Below are positions 60,046 to 64,000 of a stretch of DNA of 64,000 nucleotides, piece by piece. Source of the stretch: DASPKM01 sp035628135 (GTDB lineage: Bacteria > Bacteroidota > Bacteroidia > Chitinophagales > Chitinophagaceae); assembly GCA_035628135.1 (NCBI GenBank), contig DASPKM010000004.1, forward strand, positions 124,001 to 188,000. The letters run 5' to 3'. The position numbers and the translations under genes were made by a program. The notes under the pieces were generated by a model, which did not search any database, had not been told where the DNA came from, and was given only the letters and a program-made list of their open reading frames with translations. Position 1 is the first letter of the stretch. Each line of letters begins with the position of its first letter.

Positions 60046-62517
60046 TTAATCATCACCTCCGCTTCCGATGCCTGCAATTCCGATGCGGAAGCCGGTAACG
60101 GCTTTGCCGCCATACTCGAAACCCCAGATAAAATCCACCCTTATGATGCGCAGGATGTTCTCGATGCCCACAAAAGCCTCGATATAGTTTGACGAAGGCT
60201 TAATGTAAAACGCATTAGCGCCCGTTACCAGGTGCCAGTTCAATTGACGGAATGGCGGAATCTTATTGGTGATCAGTCCATTCAGGTGATGCTCTACGTG
60301 CGCTTCTACAAAGGTTTTGGCGCTGTTGCTGTATTTGTAATAAGGAAGCAATTGAAAACTGTTGAGATAGCCGGCCGTCAACCTTACCTGGTTGCCATTG
60401 AAATGCTGTAAGTCAGGAATGGCCACGCTGTCTTTCTGCAGAAATCCGCCCACTACAAAGTTGTACCTGAAATTGCCGCCGAGCTTAAGGTTTAAGGCGT
60501 CGTTGATGCTCAGCCTCCATTTGGCGTAGTCTATATCGCTGCCGAATAATCCATGCATGCCTTTTATAATGCGCAAAGTAAAAGTAGGATAACGGGACCC
60601 GATGTTGATCTTCCGGTCAGGCAGCTCAACATACCGTGCGCCGGGCCTCCAACTGGCACCGATGCTGACGATCATTGCCTGGTGCCGCTTGAAATTTTCC
60701 TTTACCAACTCCACGGGATAATTGGGTGTAAACTCCCTGTCTTTATAGTTTTTGAAAGAATGCGTGGTTGTATTTTCCAGTGGCATGCGGTCCTGGTACT
60801 CCAACCCGGCCAGCAACGTAAATCCATCGCCTATGCCCTTTGAATAATTCAATCTTCCGAACCAGGCCTCGTAAAACTTGGCGAAATTTCTTTCCCAGAA
60901 CAAGGTGGAATTGGTATTGGTAAACACCGATATCGGCCCTGCATTGTTAAACTGCAGCATGCGTTTGCCCGCGCTGGCACCGATGGATGAAAAGTATTTC
61001 TTTCCATAATTATATACCACCGTTGCATGGCTGTTGAAATGCCGGTTGTTGAAACCATAGCGCAGCACTGGTGTAATCATCAATGTCCGGCGCGTGTTTG
61101 TGGAATCGAGCCGCTTGAACCAGGTGCCGCGCAAATTCAATACCCAGCCTTCCACCGTATTGTATTGCACCGAACGTATGACCGGGTCGATGCTCACATA
61201 CCGGCGCCGCTTTTCCTTGCTGAAACTTTCTCCTGTCATCAACAGGCTCATGAGGTTGATCTTATTCCGCTTCCTGTCTAATGAATCCAGGTAGCGCGGA
61301 TCTTTACGGACCTGTTCAAGGCTGTCTTTCTTGTGATAGTCCTTTACTTCCTCGGCCAGCAAGGGTAAGGGACGCACGGTATCCCAATAATCAGAAGGCT
61401 TTTTGTTGGAACCTTCATACACTTTGAGGATGGTGTTATTGAAAAATTTCCTTTCGAAGTCGGGATTCACCTCGAATTTCGAATATACATTCACGAAGCT
61501 TCCGTGCGCATTGAAACCAAGTATCTTGATGGCCGGATAAATGACCTGTGTTTTGATAACCCATACGTCCTTATCATAGGGTGTATACAATTGTTCCACC
61601 CTCAGCGTATCCAGTAGTTGCATCTGGGATTCCTTAACAAGCAGCAATTGCAGGCTGTGAATGCGCCAGTCGCCGTCAACGATATTGATATAACCAGAGA
61701 ACAGCGGTTCATATTTTCGCCTGGGTATTACACGAATGCGGTTCACTTCTTTTCCTTCTTCAAAAAAGCTGCCTTCGTATTTATAGCGGTAAAAATGCAA
61801 TGCGTTGTCTGCGATGGGCGAAACAAACCCACGGGGGTTCAGGTTGCCGAATTGCAAATTGTTATCGTAAAACGAAACGATCTGCGGAGCGCTAAGCCCA
61901 AAGCCATCGCTTTGCCCGCTCACCTTGGTAGAAAGCACCTCTATTTTTGTTTTGTTCGGCTTGTCAACAGAATAGCTGGCAATGGTTTCAGATAGATAAA
62001 TGATCTTCTTTTTGCTGGTATCCCCGTCTTCAAAATCTACTTCCTGCCCCATGAACTTTTTTGGAAAATCGCGCAGCTTCAGCAATCCTTTGATGTACAC
62101 TTCGCACCGGAACCTGTCGAGCTGGTTCAGGTAGAAAGTTCTTTTTCTAATAGCGTTGCGGATGATTTCGTATGCGGGGTCTTCGGCGCCGGGCTTTACC
62201 ACTACTTCTTTAAGTGAAAGGTCGAGCAGGTTGAGCTGAAAATCAAGCGTAGCAATATCTGATGTTACGGTAATGGTTTTTTCCTGCCGTATATAGCCTA
62301 CATACTGCGCCACAATGGTATAATTGCCTGGGTTAAGCTGCAGGAAATATTTTCCTTCATTATTGGCGGTAGTACCCGTGGTAGTGCCTTTTACAAGTAT
62401 CGAAGCAAATGGCAGCGGCTGGCCTTTGACATCGGTGATGGACCCGCTGATCCGGCCTGCGAAGGCGGTCAAAATAACAAGCACAGTAAATACAGCAAGT
62501 AGTAGGGGTCGTTTCAT
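60046..62517 (-). CDS. DUF5686 outer-membrane protein with carboxypeptidase regulatory domain
   Basis: 823 aa with a signal peptide (about 1-20, ending LTAFAG). Residues about 22-105 are a carboxypeptidase regulatory-like (CarbopepD_reg_2) domain (ISGSITDVKGQPLPFASILVKG). The DUF5686 body follows: VVVKPGAEDPAYEIIRNAIRKRTFYLNQLDRFRCEVYIKGL, then a beta-rich region and a C-terminal barrel-like part with alternating strands and aromatic residues, ending with a Gly-rich tail GIGSGGDD. It is a widespread Bacteroidota outer-membrane family of unknown role. The gene precedes a gap with hairpins and is on the same strand as its two upstream neighbours. Confidence 0.88.
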   Translation of the reverse strand: MKRPLLLAVFTVLVILTAFAGRISGSITDVKGQPLPFASILVKGTTTGTTANNEGKYFLQLNPGNYTIVAQYVGYIRQEKTITVTSDIATLDFQLNLLDLSLKEVVVKPGAEDPAYEIIRNAIRKRTFYLNQLDRFRCEVYIKGLLKLRDFPKKFMGQEVDFEDGDTSKKKIIYLSETIASYSVDKPNKTKIEVLSTKVSGQSDGFGLSAPQIVSFYDNNLQFGNLNPRGFVSPIADNALHFYRYKYEGSFFEEGKEVNRIRVIPRRKYEPLFSGYINIVDGDWRIHSLQLLLVKESQMQLLDTLRVEQLYTPYDKDVWVIKTQVIYPAIKILGFNAHGSFVNVYSKFEVNPDFERKFFNNTILKVYEGSNKKPSDYWDTVRPLPLLAEEVKDYHKKDSLEQVRKDPRYLDSLDRKRNKINLMSLLMTGESFSKEKRRRYVSIDPVIRSVQYNTVEGWVLNLRGTWFKRLDSTNTRRTLMITPVLRYGFNNRHFNSHATVVYNYGKKYFSSIGASAGKRMLQFNNAGPISVFTNTNSTLFWERNFAKFYEAWFGRLNYSKGIGDGFTLLAGLEYQDRMPLENTTTHSFKNYKDREFTPNYPVELVKENFKRHQAMIVSIGASWRPGARYVELPDRKINIGSRYPTFTLRIIKGMHGLFGSDIDYAKWRLSINDALNLKLGGNFRYNFVVGGFLQKDSVAIPDLQHFNGNQVRLTAGYLNSFQLLPYYKYSNSAKTFVEAHVEHHLNGLITNKIPPFRQLNWHLVTGANAFYIKPSSNYIEAFVGIENILRIIRVDFIWGFEYGGKAVTGFRIGIAGIGSGGDD

Positions 62518-62578
62518 GCGGTAGTTGAAGTATCAGTAGTAACGAAAGTAAGGCTCAGAAGTTACTAAACGCATGCTT

Positions 62579-62622
62579 AAAACGCGTTTTGCACTGTTTT
62601 AACAGTGCCTGCCTGGCGCAGG
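62579..62622 (-). terminator. Cluster of hairpins downstream of the small membrane protein gene
   Basis: Three adjacent palindromes: AAAACGCGTTTT (62579-62590), GCACTGTT-TT-AACAGTGC (62591-62608, perfect 8-bp stem) and CCTGC/GCAGG (62608-62622). They begin 6 bp after the stop of the gene at 62628, where a terminator is expected. There is no good T tract after any one stem, so function is uncertain. Confidence 0.45.
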
Positions 62623-62627
62623 AAAAA

Positions 62628-62975
62628 TCATCTCGTAACGGTCCTAAGGTAACTGCCGGACATGGCAGCAAATCCCGCGACGAGCCCACCTACCAGGCCG
62701 GTAATGAGGATGATAACAATAGATCCTTCTCCCAGAGAAAGCAATTGGGCCACCTTCTTTGAAAGCACTTGCTGGTTTTGCTGGTCGATGATAAATGCGA
62801 GTATACCCCACAACAGGAATAAAGCGAGAAAACCGGTGAGGAACGATTTGCCTGCGCGTTGATGTATCAGGGCCGCTACCACAAAGGCCGCCAAAGCCAG
62901 GCTCCACCAGGGCATGTATAAACCAAGGGCAAAGCTCAATAAGGCAATCAGGAATATTGAAACAAGAAATTTCAT
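62628..62975 (-). CDS. Small four-helix membrane protein, unknown function
   Basis: 115 aa, with four membrane helices at about 4-20, 24-40, 49-64 and 84-108 and one polar segment between helices three and four (DQQNQQVLSKKVAQLLSLGEGS). It ends in basic residues (YLRTVTR). No family recognised; similar small proteins are common in Bacteroidota. It starts 10 bp after the stop of the penicillin acylase gene in the same direction, so they are probably co-transcribed. Confidence 0.75.
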   Translation of the reverse strand: MKFLVSIFLIALLSFALGLYMPWWSLALAAFVVAALIHQRAGKSFLTGFLALFLLWGILAFIIDQQNQQVLSKKVAQLLSLGEGSIVIILITGLVGGLVAGFAAMSGSYLRTVTR

Positions 62976-62985
62976 TATCAGTTTT

Positions 62986-64000
62986 TTATCCTTTGGTGAA
63001 TATCATCCTGCCGATGATGCGCTGGTCGTTCGCTTCTTCTTTTTTCATTACCCAGAGCCGGTAATATTTGCCGGCCACCCAATTGTCGACAAACATATCA
63101 TAGAACTTACTGCCGGGGTTGCCCGATTGCCCGCCAGGATAAATGCCATATGCTTCCGTTTCATCGGTCAGGTGCACGATCATTCTCCAACTGGGACCGT
63201 GAAAATCTTTTGTGGCATTGATGATGTGAACGCCCCCTCCTGCCGCTATGTTCAAACGGCTTAGTTGGGGTATGCGCAACAAATGGCGCACGCCCGTGCC
63301 TTTGAACTTCGCCCATTCCAGCTTGCCGCCCGCTTCTATTTCCTTTAATGCGGGCACCGATCTTTTAAATGCCTCTGTTACAACCGGGGATAACCTTTCC
63401 GTATCGGGCGTCTTAATATCGTCAATGAATTTGAACAATGAATCGCGCAGCAATTGCTCCAGCAGGGTGCCTTCATCGGGCCATTTAACGGGAGCAGTAG
63501 CTTGCTGCAACTCATCGCGCCATACCATGGCTTCCAGGCTGTCGAACCAGTTTGCAAAGACCGTGATCCCTTTTTCAGCAGGATCGTTGCGCAGGTTCCA
63601 GTTTTTATAGATGTCGAGGTATTTTTTCTCGTCAGCATTCAATGCTGATTCATCGATGTTTTTCAGCAATAAGGGCCGCGCCATTTCCGCAAAGACATTA
63701 TAGTTCTCCGTTTGCAGTCGCTGCATGTCTTCAGGGGTAATGCCGGACATGTTCCTGAGCATCCTGTTAATGATCAGTCCCCGGTATGGCGGATAATTTC
63801 CACCGAGGTAATAAGGATAAGTAGTATCGGCAGGCAATTGGTTTGCGCTGCTCACGAACCCGCGTCCAAAATTGTTGGAAGCATTCAAGTGCTGGTAAGG
63901 AGTTTCCTCTGGTGGTATCATGCCCTGCCACATGAACGTGCTATCTGTGCCGGGCATTACAAAGTCGCCCTGGCGGTACCATTTACCGGGAAACTCTCCC
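62986..64000 (-). CDS. Penicillin acylase-family protein, C-terminal part (gene runs off the window)
   Basis: About 337 residues of the C-terminal region are visible; the frame is open to the edge at 64000, and the Met at 63957 is internal, since the upstream in-frame codons (GEFPGKWYRQGDFV) belong to the family. The region carries PYQHLNASNNFGRGFVSSANQ, a GGNYPPYRG block, and SGNPGSKFYDMFVDNWVAGKY near the end, all typical of the penicillin acylase beta subunit (Ntn hydrolase). Members cleave amide bonds in acylated amino acids, antibiotics or acyl-homoserine lactones. The catalytic N-terminal Ser and signal peptide would lie beyond 64000. Confidence 0.9.
   Translation of the reverse strand, partial: GEFPGKWYRQGDFVMPGTDSTFMWQGMIPPEETPYQHLNASNNFGRGFVSSANQLPADTTYPYYLGGNYPPYRGLIINRMLRNMSGITPEDMQRLQTENYNVFAEMARPLLLKNIDESALNADEKKYLDIYKNWNLRNDPAEKGITVFANWFDSLEAMVWRDELQQATAPVKWPDEGTLLEQLLRDSLFKFIDDIKTPDTERLSPVVTEAFKRSVPALKEIEAGGKLEWAKFKGTGVRHLLRIPQLSRLNIAAGGGVHIINATKDFHGPSWRMIVHLTDETEAYGIYPGGQSGNPGSKFYDMFVDNWVAGKYYRLWVMKKEEANDQRIIGRMIFTKG

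Overview
The window looks like chromosomal DNA of a Bacteroidota bacterium, most likely from the Chitinophagaceae or a close relative. The signs are a SusC/SusD pair, several TonB-dependent or carboxypeptidase-regulatory-domain outer-membrane proteins, an OstA-like/LptD envelope cluster, a propeller-type histidine kinase, and promoters with the Bacteroidota -7 element TAnnTTTG, some with an upstream TTG 19-22 nt away. I see no insertion sequence, phage, CRISPR array or rRNA. One tRNA-Arg(UCU) lies at 9500-9573. The genus cannot be fixed from the sequence alone.

Layout. 1-7.5 kb (minus strand): a GH15 trehalase/glucoamylase-like hydrolase with a fused trehalose-6-phosphate synthase/phosphatase, then hutU and hutH for histidine breakdown. 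7.6-9.6 kb: two small secreted cysteine-rich proteins, two small proteins and the tRNA. 9.6-13.2 kb: an apparent three-gene operon of a radical SAM/SPASM enzyme, a membrane-anchored NTF2-like protein, and a Tat-signal beta-propeller protein ending in an eight-cysteine tail. This is the best candidate for an undescribed peptide-modification system. 13.2-19.7 kb (minus): an outer-membrane barrel, an M20 amidohydrolase and an adenylate cyclase-TPR protein. 19.8-25.4 kb (plus): a small unknown, a PaaK/CapK-like adenylate-forming enzyme, an EF-G paralog lacking the catalytic His, uracil-DNA glycosylase and PlsC.

25.4-31.9 kb is an envelope block: LptD-like on minus, and divergently an amidase, an MCE/MlaD protein and an OstA/LptA-like protein. 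32.6-38.9 kb: a DeoR regulator followed by SusC, SusD and a DUF4397 lipoprotein, closed by a terminator. 38.9-53 kb is mixed: an SpmA-SpmB fusion, a triple rhodanese, YchF, a TonB receptor, PurC, membrane proteins, an NmrA-like reductase, a histidine kinase, a lactonase and TrhO. 53.1-60 kb holds a two-component system (propeller HisKA_3 kinase plus NarL-type regulator) and an OmpA operon. The regulator gene and the OmpA operon share a 19-bp element at the same place in their promoters, which suggests a small regulon. 60-64 kb: a DUF5686 protein, a small membrane protein and the C-terminal part of a penicillin acylase running off the edge.

Two architecture features recur. Several gaps hold long palindromes whose arms are tandem 7-8 nt units; a (GTCATTRR)n family occurs three times, and twice it supplies the last codons and stop of a gene. 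Several promoters sit so close to their start codons (7-8 nt) that the mRNAs should be leaderless or nearly so.
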